A stretch of DNA of 64,000 bases, taken from contig CAMFII010000001.1 of the NCBI GenBank assembly GCA_945952585.1, forward strand, positions 620,001-684,000, written 5' to 3'. The notes beneath the pieces were generated by a model, which did not search any database, was not told the DNA's origin, and worked only from the letters and a program-made list of their open reading frames with translations. The DNA comes from an uncultured Rhodobacter sp. (GTDB lineage Bacteria; Pseudomonadota; Alphaproteobacteria; Rhodobacterales; Rhodobacteraceae). The translations under genes were made by a program, and so were the position numbers. Shown one piece after another: positions 17,353-26,482 of the stretch. The first letter of the stretch is position 1. Each line of letters opens with the position of its first letter.

Positions 17353-19323
17353 TCACGGATCCCGGCGCAGCCGCGCCGGCAGCAGGTCGACATAGCGCGT
17401 GGCCGTTTCAACCGGAATCCGTTCGCGGGCCGCGAGTTCGTCCAGGCAGGCCAGGACAAGCGTATGGCTTGCGAATACACCCGAAGCCAACACGGCAAGA
17501 TGCGCCAGCCCTTCATCGTCGATCGATGCCTTGTCCGCGAGATCGCGGATATAGACCGCATCCCCGTCCAGAAGCTGGTCGCGGTTTTCCGAGATCAACA
17601 GCCGATGCGACTGCGAACTGCGGATCGGCACCGACTTGTTGAAGAGGAACTTGTGCAGGATGAAACCGCGCGCGCGCAGATCGAGATCGACGCCCGCGGA
17701 CATCGGCTCTGACTCGTAAAGCCGCAGATGTCGCAACTCGACGATGACCGCCATCGCGGCGGCCAGCTTGGCGGAGGCGCCGATAAATACGTCGACCTCG
17801 CCGCCCTGAATGTCGATCTTCAAAAGGTCAAACCGGCCGATCTCGTCCACGCTGTCCAGAGCGACGGTCGTCATCAGCTGGCGACCGACCACCTGACCCA
17901 ATCCGCGGCGCCCCAGAAACCCGAGCGACGGCAGATGCGGATCAAAGACCGAGGTCATGCCGCTGCTGCGATAGATGCGAAGCTCGCGGGGGGACCCGTC
18001 GCCCACGGCGAAGGGGAAATAGCGCTCGCGCGGCGAACGTGCGGCTTCCAGCGCGGCAAAGGCCTCGGGCTGGGGTTCAAAGCCGATGATCTCGCAGCCG
18101 CCCATGTCGAGCAATGGCTTGTAGGGCGGATCCCCAAGCGGGTTGGCCCCGACATCGACGACGACGGTCGGACGCCCGAGCGGCAGGGTATCCATCAGGA
18201 ACCGCGTCGCTGGTGCGGTATCCGGGGCCTGCCGCCTGCGGCGGGGCCTTGCAGGGGCGGCACCCGCCATCGGATCTGCTGTCTCAGTCACGTCACTGTC
18301 TCCCGTCGTCGCGGGCAGAGTGGCGGAGTTCGGCGGGCTGTTCCAGCCGAACTCGCCGCGGTCGTACAGAACGTCCTTTCGAAGCTCTGCAAAGGCTTGC
18401 CAGGCATTGTCTTCCAGCTCGGCAATCCTGGGGTCAGCGCGGTATCGCGCAAGCCGGGCGGTACAGGCCGGCCAGTGGCGCAGGATCGACCGGTCTTCGG
18501 CGTCATTCGCATCGGCGTAGGACCAGAAGTCCGAGCCCCTGCGATACTTTTCATGGACCATCGCCATGCCATCGCCGCGGACGTTCTTGAGCAGAAGCAG
18601 GTCCTCGGACTTGATCGCATAGTGGTTCAGCGAGGCTTTGGCCCAGGTGACGAGCGACAGCTTTGCACTGCGATGCCGCGCCAGCGCGGGCTTGAAGAGA
18701 GCCAGAGACGGCATGACCTCGCCCGCCGTATTCTTCAGAACCACATCGGCCGAGGTCGGCTGTTTGGGCATATGGCAAACAACCGCGCCGAAGCGGTTCG
18801 GGCGGAACAGGCATTTCTGCAGCGCCCGGCCGCGCTTCAACTGGCCCTGGGTCTGCACGCACCTTGGCAACACATCGCCGCGGTCCCACACCCTGCGCCC
18901 GCCCGAACCGAACATGCGCCAGCTGACAGCGATGCAATCGGCCTCACCTACAGCGGCGAGAAGGTCATCGACCTTTCCTTCGCCTGCCGAGACATTCAGG
19001 AACTCGTCTGTATCGCAGTGAAACGCCCAGTCCACGTCGGCCATGAGCGGATGGGACAGCGCCAGCGCACAGCCCGCCGGCTGGGGTGCCACCCCTTGCG
19101 GAACCGTCTGGCGCAGGTGGATCACCTCGCCCATTTCCTCGAGCCGGTCGAGAAGCAGGTCAGACCCGTCCGTGCAATCGTTGGAGATCACATAGACCCG
19201 CTCGAAGCCGATCGTTCGCTGATAGGCGACCCATTCGCAGAGCCAGAGCGCCTCGTTGCGCTGGCAGGAAATGACTGCGGTGCGATTTCCGGACGCCTCG
19301 ACCTCCGGACTGTGCGGGATCAT
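17353..19323 (-). CDS. Fusion of GT2-type glycosyltransferase and FkbM methyltransferase
   Basis: This 656-residue protein joins two enzymes. Residues about 10-330 are a GT2/DUF-type glycosyltransferase: AVISCQRNEALWLCEWVAYQ, VISNDCTDGS and FHCDTDEFLN (the DxD-like motif). After a proline/arginine linker, residues about 385-590 are an FkbM SAM methyltransferase (VVVDVGANPLGDPPYKPLL, IIGFEPQPEA, DLLKIDIQGGE). It probably builds and O-methylates a surface polysaccharide or flagellin glycan. An upstream GTG at 19353 would add ten residues. It is a single gene with no glycan cluster around it. Confidence 0.8.
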   Translation of the reverse strand: MIPHSPEVEASGNRTAVISCQRNEALWLCEWVAYQRTIGFERVYVISNDCTDGSDLLLDRLEEMGEVIHLRQTVPQGVAPQPAGCALALSHPLMADVDWAFHCDTDEFLNVSAGEGKVDDLLAAVGEADCIAVSWRMFGSGGRRVWDRGDVLPRCVQTQGQLKRGRALQKCLFRPNRFGAVVCHMPKQPTSADVVLKNTAGEVMPSLALFKPALARHRSAKLSLVTWAKASLNHYAIKSEDLLLLKNVRGDGMAMVHEKYRRGSDFWSYADANDAEDRSILRHWPACTARLARYRADPRIAELEDNAWQAFAELRKDVLYDRGEFGWNSPPNSATLPATTGDSDVTETADPMAGAAPARPRRRRQAPDTAPATRFLMDTLPLGRPTVVVDVGANPLGDPPYKPLLDMGGCEIIGFEPQPEAFAALEAARSPRERYFPFAVGDGSPRELRIYRSSGMTSVFDPHLPSLGFLGRRGLGQVVGRQLMTTVALDSVDEIGRFDLLKIDIQGGEVDVFIGASAKLAAAMAVIVELRHLRLYESEPMSAGVDLDLRARGFILHKFLFNKSVPIRSSQSHRLLISENRDQLLDGDAVYIRDLADKASIDDEGLAHLAVLASGVFASHTLVLACLDELAARERIPVETATRYVDLLPARLRRDP

Positions 19324-19613
19324 CCCTGCCTGCTCCCCTTCCGACCGCCTCACTCCGCCTTTGGCAGAGTCCCACGCAAGAAGCCATGACAGGTGTCGAC
19401 AGGCAAGCAGGTAGTCCCATGGAAGATGGTGTCTGTGAAGCGAAGCAGGCGGGGAAATGCGAAGACTACGGTCTGGATGTGGCCAAGATCAGTTGCTGAG
19501 AAGGGTGTGAGCCATCTCCAAATCGGAGTCATGGTTTGAGCTAGGTCGCGTTTCCGGGCCGAATAGCTCCAGCCGCTAGTGATCCCGCATCGGGACCTGC
19601 GGCGAAGGTCGGC

Positions 19614-20681
19614 CTAACTCAAATCCCGGATCAGAACGGGAGTTGCTCCAGGCCGCGGTGCCAATGCCCGCGCAGTGCTGCTGTCGAGCAAGGCAGATGC
19701 GCCGGAGCGAGGGATGTCGATGATGACCTCTGCCCCGTCTGGCAGGTCGCCGAGGATGCGCAAGCTCGGGCCGTGAAAGACAGTCGTGCGGATGACAACT
19801 GGCGCGGCCGAGTTCCCCTCGACGAGCGTCAGGTCTTCCGGTCGGAAACCGATCGTGACGGCGGCTCCGGACGCCATGCCGCGGCTCTCTGGCAAGTTCA
19901 GCGTGAGGCCCGCGACCTCAACGTGGCCATCCCCAACGGCGCGACCGGAGAGCAGGTTCATCGTGCCGATGAAGCCAGCGACAAAGCGGGTCGCGGGGCG
20001 GTCGTAAAGTTCAGCGGGGCTGGCGACCTGCTCGATCCGCCCCTCGTTCATGACCGCGATCCTGTCCGAGATCGACAGCGCCTCGGTCTGGTCATGCGTG
20101 ACCATCACGAACGTCGTGCCCAGCCGGGTCTGCAGGTTCTTGAGTTCAAGCTGCATCTGTTCGCGCAACGACGCGTCGAGCGCGGACAGCGGTTCGTCCA
20201 GCAACAGAACGCGCGGCTGGCACACGATGGCGCGGGCCAGTGCGACCCGTTGCTTTTGCCCGCCGGACAGGGCCGAAATCGCCCGTCCCGCCTTGTCGGC
20301 CAGCCCGACGAGTTCCAGCGCCTCTGTCACGCGTCGGCGGCGTTCGACACCTGGGGTTCCACGAACGGACAATCCGAACTCGACGTTCTCGGCGACATTC
20401 ATGTGGGGGAAGACCGCGTAATCCTGAAAGACGGTATTCACCGGGCGGCGGTTCGGAGGCAGGGGACCGATTTCCTCGCCTGACAGGAGAACCTGCCCGG
20501 AGGTGGGCTTTTCAAAGCCCGCGATAACGCGCAGCGTCGTCGTCTTGCCGCAGCCCGAGGGGCCGAGCAGGCTGACGAATTCGCCCTCGGCGATGTCCAG
20601 GTCGATGTCGATCAGGCCGAAGACTCCGCCACCGAAATCCTTGCTGACCTTGCGCAGGCTGAGAAGCGGATCAGCGGTCAT
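19614..20681 (-). CDS. potA: Polyamine-type ABC transporter ATP-binding protein
   Basis: This 355-residue ATPase has Walker A GPSGCGKTT, the Q-loop FQDYAVFPHM, signature LSGGQKQRVALARAI, Walker B VLLLDEPLSALD and the H-loop VTHDQTEAL, followed by a C-terminal TOBE domain (about residues 275-350). It energises the permeases encoded upstream. It is the last gene of a five-gene operon and overlaps the XRE-cupin regulator by 11 bases. Substrate class (spermidine/putrescine type) is inferred from the family; the exact solute is unknown. Confidence 0.9.
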   Translation of the reverse strand: MTADPLLSLRKVSKDFGGGVFGLIDIDLDIAEGEFVSLLGPSGCGKTTTLRVIAGFEKPTSGQVLLSGEEIGPLPPNRRPVNTVFQDYAVFPHMNVAENVEFGLSVRGTPGVERRRRVTEALELVGLADKAGRAISALSGGQKQRVALARAIVCQPRVLLLDEPLSALDASLREQMQLELKNLQTRLGTTFVMVTHDQTEALSISDRIAVMNEGRIEQVASPAELYDRPATRFVAGFIGTMNLLSGRAVGDGHVEVAGLTLNLPESRGMASGAAVTIGFRPEDLTLVEGNSAAPVVIRTTVFHGPSLRILGDLPDGAEVIIDIPRSGASALLDSSTARALAPRPGATPVLIRDLS

Positions 20682-21291
20682 CGCGCGCCTCCGCCGGCCG
20701 GTTGGTGTTGACCCAGACGATCATGCAGCGGTCGGGGCCGTCGTTCCGGAAGGAATGAAGCAAGGTCGAGCGGAAGGCAAAGCTGTCGCCGGCGCGCAGG
20801 TCGTAGGGGGTTCCGTCGATCATCAGCAGAGCTGATCCCTCGGCGACATAGCCGAACTCGTGGCCCTGGTGGGCATAGGCCTGCAATGTTCCGCCGCCCG
20901 GTTCGATCTCGACGATCATGCCGGTCAGCGAAGCGCCGGGCGGCGAAAGCAGCTGTTTTCGAATGCCTTCCGACCGCACCGGAAGGTCACGGCGATTGGC
21001 GGCGCGGACGCAGTAGATGTCGTTCTGCTCGGCCCCGTCATCGACGAGCCGCGACGGTTCTACCCCAAGCGCGGCGGCAAGGGGCCAAATGGTGCGGACC
21101 CGCAGCGACGAGACACCGCGTTCGATCTGGCTCAATGCCCCGACTGACATGCCGGCGCGACCGGAAAGCTCGGCCAGGGACAGCCCGGCCTCCAGCCGCA
21201 GCGCGCGCAAGCGGCGCCCCACGCGGATGTCGGCGGGGTTCATAGCCGCGCTCTTTGCCCTTGGATCGAGCGTTGGGGTATTGTCGTCCAT
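20671..21291 (-). CDS. XRE-family regulator with C-terminal cupin domain
   Basis: This 206-residue regulator has an N-terminal helix-turn-helix (SLAELSGRAGMSVGALSQIE, about residues 38-57) and a C-terminal cupin (VEIEPGGGTLQAYAHQGHEF, LRAGDSFAFRSTLLHSF). This is the architecture of PuuR-like polyamine and amino-acid regulators, in which the cupin senses the ligand. Its position inside the transporter operon suggests it regulates that operon, perhaps through the dyad at 24134-24190. It is translationally coupled to potA. Confidence 0.88.
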   Translation of the reverse strand: MDDNTPTLDPRAKSAAMNPADIRVGRRLRALRLEAGLSLAELSGRAGMSVGALSQIERGVSSLRVRTIWPLAAALGVEPSRLVDDGAEQNDIYCVRAANRRDLPVRSEGIRKQLLSPPGASLTGMIVEIEPGGGTLQAYAHQGHEFGYVAEGSALLMIDGTPYDLRAGDSFAFRSTLLHSFRNDGPDRCMIVWVNTNRPAEARDDR

Positions 21292-21307
21292 TCCGCTTTT
21301 CCTGTCT

Positions 21308-21334
21308 GGGCGCCGCGCGGGATGCGCGGCGCCC
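21308..21334 (-). terminator. Intra-operon hairpin after the solute-binding protein gene
   Basis: Perfect 11-bp arms (GGGCGCCGCGC, 21308-21318, and its complement 21324-21334) lie eight bases beyond the potD-like stop. There is no T tract, so it more likely stabilises the upstream mRNA or attenuates transcription than ends it. This would fit the excess of binding protein over ATPase and regulator. Confidence 0.6.
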
Positions 21335-21341
21335 GCATCCG

Positions 21342-22382
21342 TCAGCCGCCTGCCTTGACGCGTTCGAACATCTTGGCAAGCTCGTCGTTCTGCTTCATCG
21401 GCCCGGTGAAGATGGTGGTCTTCAACATCTCGTCGGGGTTCGCGGGCAGCTTCAGTTCATCGAGCGTCGCCTGCGGCACTTCGGCGAAGGCCGAAGCGGT
21501 CGAAGCCCCATAGCCATAGGCTTCGATAAGGTACTTGCCTGACTCCGCCTCGAGCCGGCTGTTGATGAAGTCATAGGCCAGGTCCGTATTGGGCGAGTCC
21601 TTCAGCATCACGAAACCGCAGGTCCAGGTCAGCATGCCCTCCTTGGGATTCATGAACTCGACCGGCACACCCTGTTTTTTCAACGCCACGGCAGAGGCGT
21701 TCCAGGTCATCGCCGCGACCAGTTCGCCCGAGGCGAGCGATTGCTCGATCGAGGTCATGTCCGTCGTGTAGGTCGTCAGAAGCGGCCGCTGCTCCCGCAG
21801 CTTTTCCGCCACCTTCTCCATATCCGCAGGCGACATGTCGAAGGGGTTCACTCCGGCAAGGATCGCTGCGACGACCGGCGTGTCATGGACGGCGTCGATG
21901 GTCGCCAGACGGCCGGCATATTCCGGATCCCACAACATGCTCCAGCTTTGCGGCGCATCCGCCGCAACGAGGTCGGTGCGATAAAGGACCGAGGTATTGC
22001 CCCAGTCCCACGGCACCATCCAGACCTTGCCGTCGCCCGCCTGGATGTCTGGCAGGTTCTGCAGGACCGGAAAGATCTTGTCCCAGTTCTTGATCCGGCT
22101 GGTGTCGATCGGTTGCAGTAGGCCCGCGGCATTCCAGCGGGCGATCTTGTCGTAGCAGGGATGGGCGAGATCGGGATGGAAACCTGCCTTGACCTTGGTG
22201 AAGGCATCATCGTCGTCGCCGAAGAACGAGATCTCCGGCCCCTCGGGATGGGCAGCGATGTAGCTCTTGTTGAAGTCGGGCAGCTCGTAGCCCGACCAGG
22301 TGAAATAGGTGAGGGGCCCGCCAGCCAGGACCGGCGTGGCGGTCAGTGTCGCGGCCAGGGCGGCAATCAAATGTTTGGTCAT
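21342..22382 (-). CDS. potD: Extracellular solute-binding protein (PotD/PotF-like)
   Basis: This 346-residue periplasmic binding protein has a signal peptide ending at VLAGG. It shows the polyamine-binder features LTYFTWSGYELPDF, DLAHPCYDKIARWNAAGLL and VPWDWGNTSVLYRTD. It delivers solute to the potB/potC-like permeases. The ATG at 22382 is chosen because GGAGG lies eight bases before it; the same bases contain an ATG in another frame that is not used. The exact ligand (putrescine, spermidine or a related amine) is not determined. Confidence 0.88.
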   Translation of the reverse strand: MTKHLIAALAATLTATPVLAGGPLTYFTWSGYELPDFNKSYIAAHPEGPEISFFGDDDDAFTKVKAGFHPDLAHPCYDKIARWNAAGLLQPIDTSRIKNWDKIFPVLQNLPDIQAGDGKVWMVPWDWGNTSVLYRTDLVAADAPQSWSMLWDPEYAGRLATIDAVHDTPVVAAILAGVNPFDMSPADMEKVAEKLREQRPLLTTYTTDMTSIEQSLASGELVAAMTWNASAVALKKQGVPVEFMNPKEGMLTWTCGFVMLKDSPNTDLAYDFINSRLEAESGKYLIEAYGYGASTASAFAEVPQATLDELKLPANPDEMLKTTIFTGPMKQNDELAKMFERVKAGG

Positions 22383-22426
22383 GGTCCATTTCCTCCGTGC
22401 TGCAGGGTTTTCGTTCTTGTTGTCAT

Positions 22427-23203
22427 TCAAAGTCTGGTCCTCCGGCGCAGCAGTTCGGCCACGACGGCAAGCAGGATCGAGGTCAGAAGGATCAGCGAGC
22501 CAAGCGCCATCACCACCGGCAGCGACTTCGGAAAACGCAGCTGGCTCCAGATATAGAGGGGCAGGGTGATGTCGGTCCCGGCAAGGAAATACGCGACGAT
22601 GAATTCGTCGAACGAGGTCAGGAAGGAAAGCGTGAAGGCCGAGGCGACCGCCGACCACGCGAGCGGCAGGATCGCCCGGCGGAAGACCGTCAGGTCCGAA
22701 GCGCCCAGGTCGGATTCGACCTCGGCCAGGCTGCGCGGGATCGCGACCATGCGGGCGCGGATGACGGACACCGCAGCAGGCAGGCAGATCAGGATATGAC
22801 CCATGACGATGGCAGGGCGTGACGGTCCAAGACCTGCGAGGTTCACGAGGATCAACATGGCGATGCCGACGATGACCCCGGGGATCAGGATCGGCAGCCG
22901 CGCCAGCATCGCCACCGGGCGCGACAGCCGGGGTCGTGGAAAGACGTCGAGATAGGCGATGGCCGTGGCGCAGAAGGTCGCAATCGCGGCCGCGGTGATT
23001 GCGATGCTGACGCTGTTCATCAGCGCGGCACGGATGGCGGGTGTTTCGGCCAGCGTCCGGTACCAGTCCAGCGTGAATCCCTTGAGCGGGAAGGCGGCCT
23101 GGATGGAATCGTTGAACGAAAACAGCGGGATCAGGGCGACCGGCAGGTAAAGGAAAAAGATGTAGGCCACGACATAGCCCAGAAGTGCCCGGTTCCCGGT
23201 CAT
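22427..23203 (-). CDS. potC: ABC transporter permease, PotC-like
   Basis: This 258-residue inner-membrane permease has about six hydrophobic helices and the EAA loop SLAEVESDLGASDLTVFRRA that contacts the ATPase. It forms the translocation pore with the PotB-like protein. The ATG at 23203 overlaps the potB stop (ATGA), so I prefer it to the upstream in-frame codon at 23218. Confidence 0.9.
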   Translation of the reverse strand: MTGNRALLGYVVAYIFFLYLPVALIPLFSFNDSIQAAFPLKGFTLDWYRTLAETPAIRAALMNSVSIAITAAAIATFCATAIAYLDVFPRPRLSRPVAMLARLPILIPGVIVGIAMLILVNLAGLGPSRPAIVMGHILICLPAAVSVIRARMVAIPRSLAEVESDLGASDLTVFRRAILPLAWSAVASAFTLSFLTSFDEFIVAYFLAGTDITLPLYIWSQLRFPKSLPVVMALGSLILLTSILLAVVAELLRRRTRL

Positions 23204-24069
23204 GCCCGGCTTCCCCATCTGCGGTCGGCCTGCCGGATCAGCAGCACGGCGGCCAGGATCACCAGCATGGTCGAGACCGCCAGCGCGGCGCCAAAGGGCC
23301 AGTCATTCGCCTTGCCGAACTGAGCCTGGATCTGGTTGCCGATCATGATGCTGCCCGGCCCGCCAACCAGGGCAGGCGTCACATAGTCGCCAAGCGTCGG
23401 GACGAAGACGACCAGCGCCCCTGCCAGCACCCCCGGCATCGACAGGGGCAGCACGATCCGGGCAAAGACTTGCGCCCTGGAGGCACCAAGATCCGACGAG
23501 ACCTCGAGCAGCGATCGGGGAATTGTCTGAAGCGCGACGAAGATCGGCAGGATCGCGAAAGGCGCATAGGCATGGGCCAGCGTCACCACCACCGCCGCCG
23601 GATTGTTAAGGAGCGCGCTTGACGGCTTGTCCCAGATGCCAAGGCTCATCAGCGCCGAGTTCAGCACCCCGTTATAGGCCAGCACGATCTTCCAGGCGAA
23701 GACCCGCAGCAGGTAACTCGTCCAGAACGGCAGGGTCACAAGGAACAGGACCAGCCCCCGCCACCTTCCGGCCTGGAAGGCCAGGTACCATGCGATCGGA
23801 TAGGCGGTGACGACGGTGGCCAGCGTGACGAGGCCAGCGATCCAAAGCGAGCGGAGCATGATGATCGCGTAAAGCGGATCGCTGAAAATGCCGGTGAAAT
23901 TGGACAGGGTCAGCGGCCCGATCACCAGACCACCGTCGTTCCTCCGGAAAGCCAGCAGCAGGACAAGCGCCAGGGCAAACAGCGCAAGGCCGAACGTCGC
24001 GGCGATCCCGGGAACCGACATCACGAAGCGGAACCCAGCGCCATCGTTCGCGGAAAGCCGCAATCTCAT
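23200..24069 (-). CDS. potB: ABC transporter permease, PotB-like
   Basis: This 289-residue permease is the first gene of the transporter operon. It has six predicted helices and the EAA motif SLLEVSSDLGASRAQVFARI. It has the conserved FWTSYLLRVFAWK segment seen in PotB. The AT-rich upstream region with repeated GAAATCT blocks is the likely operon promoter and operator. Confidence 0.9.
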   Translation of the reverse strand: MRLRLSANDGAGFRFVMSVPGIAATFGLALFALALVLLLAFRRNDGGLVIGPLTLSNFTGIFSDPLYAIIMLRSLWIAGLVTLATVVTAYPIAWYLAFQAGRWRGLVLFLVTLPFWTSYLLRVFAWKIVLAYNGVLNSALMSLGIWDKPSSALLNNPAAVVVTLAHAYAPFAILPIFVALQTIPRSLLEVSSDLGASRAQVFARIVLPLSMPGVLAGALVVFVPTLGDYVTPALVGGPGSIMIGNQIQAQFGKANDWPFGAALAVSTMLVILAAVLLIRQADRRWGSRA

Positions 24070-24133
24070 GGATCTGTTCCATTGCTGAGGCGCATGAGCC
24101 CGATTCCGTCCTGCATGGACTGGCTAACGAATA

Positions 24134-24190
24134 ATTGAAATCTGGTCAGATGGATATGGTTTTGTGAAATCTTTGAGCAGATTTTCAAAT
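24134..24190 (-). promoter_or_regulatory. Repeat-containing operator/promoter region of the transporter operon
   Basis: Two similar blocks, GAAATCTGGTCAGAT (from 24137) and GAAATCTTTGAGCAGAT (from 24166), lie 65-120 bases before potB. The second is part of an imperfect dyad, TGAAATCT (24165-24172) and AGATTTTCA (24179-24187). The region is much more AT-rich than its surroundings. It is the best candidate site for the operon's XRE-cupin regulator. Confidence 0.5.
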
Positions 24191-24276
24191 CTTCGGTCAT
24201 GCGGATATGCTGGCGCCTGATCCTTCTTTACAGGCCGGTCCTTGGCCCAATGGCGGGCCAAGTTCGCCCCTCGAGG

Positions 24277-24832
24277 GCAGTCTTTCTCGCGGTCGATCTT
24301 GACAGCAGGCGCATCATCAAGGACGGAACCGGCATCAGCCCGATGCGCGATACGCAGATCTTCGGGCCGGGATTTGCCGGAGGGTTGAAGGCGGACCCTA
24401 TAGCAGCCGCTGCCGCCTTGCCGCCTGAGGCAAAGATCTGCGGTTGCAAGGGCAAGATTGTCAGGGCGATCGAGGGCGGCGCGACTACGCCGGACGCAGT
24501 CAGGGCGCAGACCAAGGCCAACTCCTCTTTCTGGAACTGGACGGGGAGGGTCGAACAGGTCCTGGCGATGCCTTCGTCATGCCTGCGGCGCAGCCGACGT
24601 GAAAATGCGCCAACCATACACATGACGACTTGCGCCGGCTCATCAAGTCGATGGTGCAGAAGTCAATCCCGGCGGTGATGCAGGAACTGGTCTGGAAGAC
24701 GGCCGGCGGATGCGCCTCGTGCCGACCCGCACTAAAACTGCTGGCCGACCGGCCGCTGGAGGATCGCGACGACCGACAATCGCGCTTCGCCAACGAAAGG
24801 AACCACACAAACATCCAGAAAGACGGCACGGT
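24277..24832 (+). pseudogene. nirB: Decayed nitrite reductase large subunit (nirB) fragment
   Basis: Translation shows NirB landmarks in more than one frame: KDGTGISPMRDTQIFGPGFA, PPEAKICGCKGKIVRAI (normally CGCNGVCKGKIV, so residues are lost), and VRAQTKANSSFWNWTGRVEQ, where the SCGSC cysteines have become F and W. After a frameshift near 24620 comes KSIPAVMQELVWKTAGGCAS and FANERNHTNIQKDGT. The N-terminal FAD/NADH half is absent, and iron-sulfur ligands are destroyed, so it cannot work. It joins nasA sequence directly at KDGT. Confidence 0.8.
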
Positions 24833-25578
24833 CACCAAATGCGACCGCACAATCAGCCGTCAGCGCTTCGTTCTGCCCACTCCGGGCGAGGGCCGTCCCG
24901 ACTGGCGCATCCTCGCCGAAGTCGGCGCCCGACTTGGTCCGGCCCGGGCCTTCGCCTGGTCGGGCCCGTGGAAAATCTACGCGAAATACGCCGCACTCTC
25001 CGGGGTGGCCGGGGTGCTTGGCAGCCACTTCGACATCTACGACTATGCCGGGATCGACACGACCAGTCACGACGTGCAGCGGCCTTTTACCTGCCCGCTA
25101 AGCCCGGCGCACAAGGGCAGACGCTTTTTCGCCGGCGGGCGCTTCCATTGGCCCGATGGCAAGGCACGGATGCCGGCCATCACCCGGCGCGCGCCAGTCT
25201 CGATGCTGTCTACTGATCTTACCTTCCGGCTGAACACCGGGCCAGTCCGTGACCACCGGCGAACGACAACCCGCAGCGCCAAGTCCCCTCGCCTCAGTCA
25301 GCAACTGGCCGAATCCTTCCTGGAACTGCATCCGGCAGATGCGGCGCAGCTCGGTATCGCTTCGTCGGACCTTGTCGCGGTGGCGAACCCGCTCGGCCGG
25401 GCAATCCTGCGGGCATTCATCACCGGCGGGGTCCGCGCCCGGTCAGGACTTTGCCCCTTAGCATCGGACGGGCGAAACCGCCTCGAAGGCGCGGATCGGC
25501 GGTCTGGTTCCTGGGATGATCGATCAAGTCTCGGGCCAGCCGGCGAGCAAATCGGCGGCCGTTGCTGTGCAGCGTTTC
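24821..25578 (+). pseudogene. nasA: Decayed assimilatory nitrate reductase (nasA) fragment fused behind nirB
   Basis: In frame with the nirB remnant, the reading continues as NasA: VTKCDRTISRQRFVLPTPGE, RPDWRILAEVGARLG, RRFFAGGRFHWPDGKARM, TFRLNTGPVRD and KSPRLSQQLAESFLELHPAD. A frameshift near 25460 moves it to another frame, where TGETASKARIGGLVPGMIDQ and VSGQPASKSAAVAVQRF continue the C-terminal molybdopterin-binding domain. The N-terminal half with the 4Fe-4S site is missing. A 5' deletion joined nirB and nasA at the shared coding for KDGT. Confidence 0.8.
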
Positions 25579-25785
25579 TCCGCAGGCGTGCCGGACGAGA
25601 GTCGGGTGCAGGTTGTTTCGCATGTTGCGACGGCGAAGCAGCGGTTGTTCGAAACGCTGCTCGATACCCTCGACAGCCGCCATTCTGGCATTGAGAACCC
25701 TTCTGTGGTGCTTGATCGACATCACCGCTTGGGAAGCGCCGCCCGTCGGGACAGAGGTGTCGGCGAACGGCGGCTGAGCCGCGCC
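25579..25785. other. Unassigned sequence between the nasA remnant and the DUF2478 gene
   Basis: About 200 bases follow the last recognisable NasA residues. Open frames exist on both strands but none has a recognised motif or clear coding character. It is probably further decayed sequence from the same deletion. Confidence 0.4.
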
Positions 25786-26325
25786 TCAGCCTGGGGTCGT
25801 TGTCGGCACCCGCGCCTGAACCGCAGCGCGGGCCCACGCCATGACTGCGTCCCGTTCGGCAGGTAGCTCCTGAAGCATGTCTCCGGCGAAGTCGCGAAGG
25901 GGTTGCAGGTTCAGCCCGTTCACGCCCAGCAGAACCGGCATTCCGCTGTCCACGGCCTCGGCGATGATCGTGACAAGGCCCTTCCCCTCTGCCTCGCGCT
26001 TGCCGAACTTGTTGACCACAAGCAGATCGGCGCCCGACAGGCGACGCCCGACCTCAACCACCGCCTCCTCCAGGACACCGGCATCGAGGCGGCACCCCAT
26101 GGCGAGATCGCCGCGATCCTCGCTGATGCGCAAAGTGGGTCCGTCGGGCAGCACTCGAATGTCCATGTCGCACCGCCGCCTGCCGATCCGTTCCGGGTTG
26201 GATTGGATCGTTCCGGCAAGCCTCAGCCCCGCCCCCTCCAACGCAACGGCGATTTCTGCCAGAAAGGCATCGGTCGCCCCCTTGCCGGTGACGCTGACAC
26301 AGGCAAGCTTCTTCTCAAGCGGCAT
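25786..26325 (-). CDS. DUF2478 domain-containing protein
   Basis: This 179-residue protein fits the DUF2478 family: ACVSVTGKGATDAFLAEIA at the N-terminus, LLVVNKFGKREAEGKGL and PVLLGVNGLNLQPLRDFAG. It resembles a small NTPase-like fold but the classical P-loop is incomplete, so activity is uncertain. In other proteobacteria the family is found near molybdenum-related genes. Here the decayed molybdoenzyme gene nasA is its neighbour, which may be the relic of that association. It is intact and convergent with the pseudogene. Confidence 0.75.
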   Translation of the reverse strand: MPLEKKLACVSVTGKGATDAFLAEIAVALEGAGLRLAGTIQSNPERIGRRRCDMDIRVLPDGPTLRISEDRGDLAMGCRLDAGVLEEAVVEVGRRLSGADLLVVNKFGKREAEGKGLVTIIAEAVDSGMPVLLGVNGLNLQPLRDFAGDMLQELPAERDAVMAWARAAVQARVPTTTPG

Positions 26326-26482
26326 GACGGATCGGGGCTCTTGCTGGTGCGGGTGCTGCCTTCATGCCCGGTGCATTCCCGGTTGGCAATGTGGCCCATG
26401 GCCACGGGTCCGCGCCGCTCAGCGCCGGGTCATGTCGATCGGGTTGAGGGCGGGGGCGCGGCCGCCGGCGCCCTGTACCTCG

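Noticed and set aside
19350-19532. A 60-codon minus-strand frame before the glycosyltransferase gene
   Set aside because: No ribosome site or recognisable sequence; the 19324-19613 gap otherwise shows nothing notable.
25420-25725. A minus-strand frame over the nasA remnant
   Set aside because: No motif was recognised, and it overlaps clear decayed NasA reading on the plus strand.
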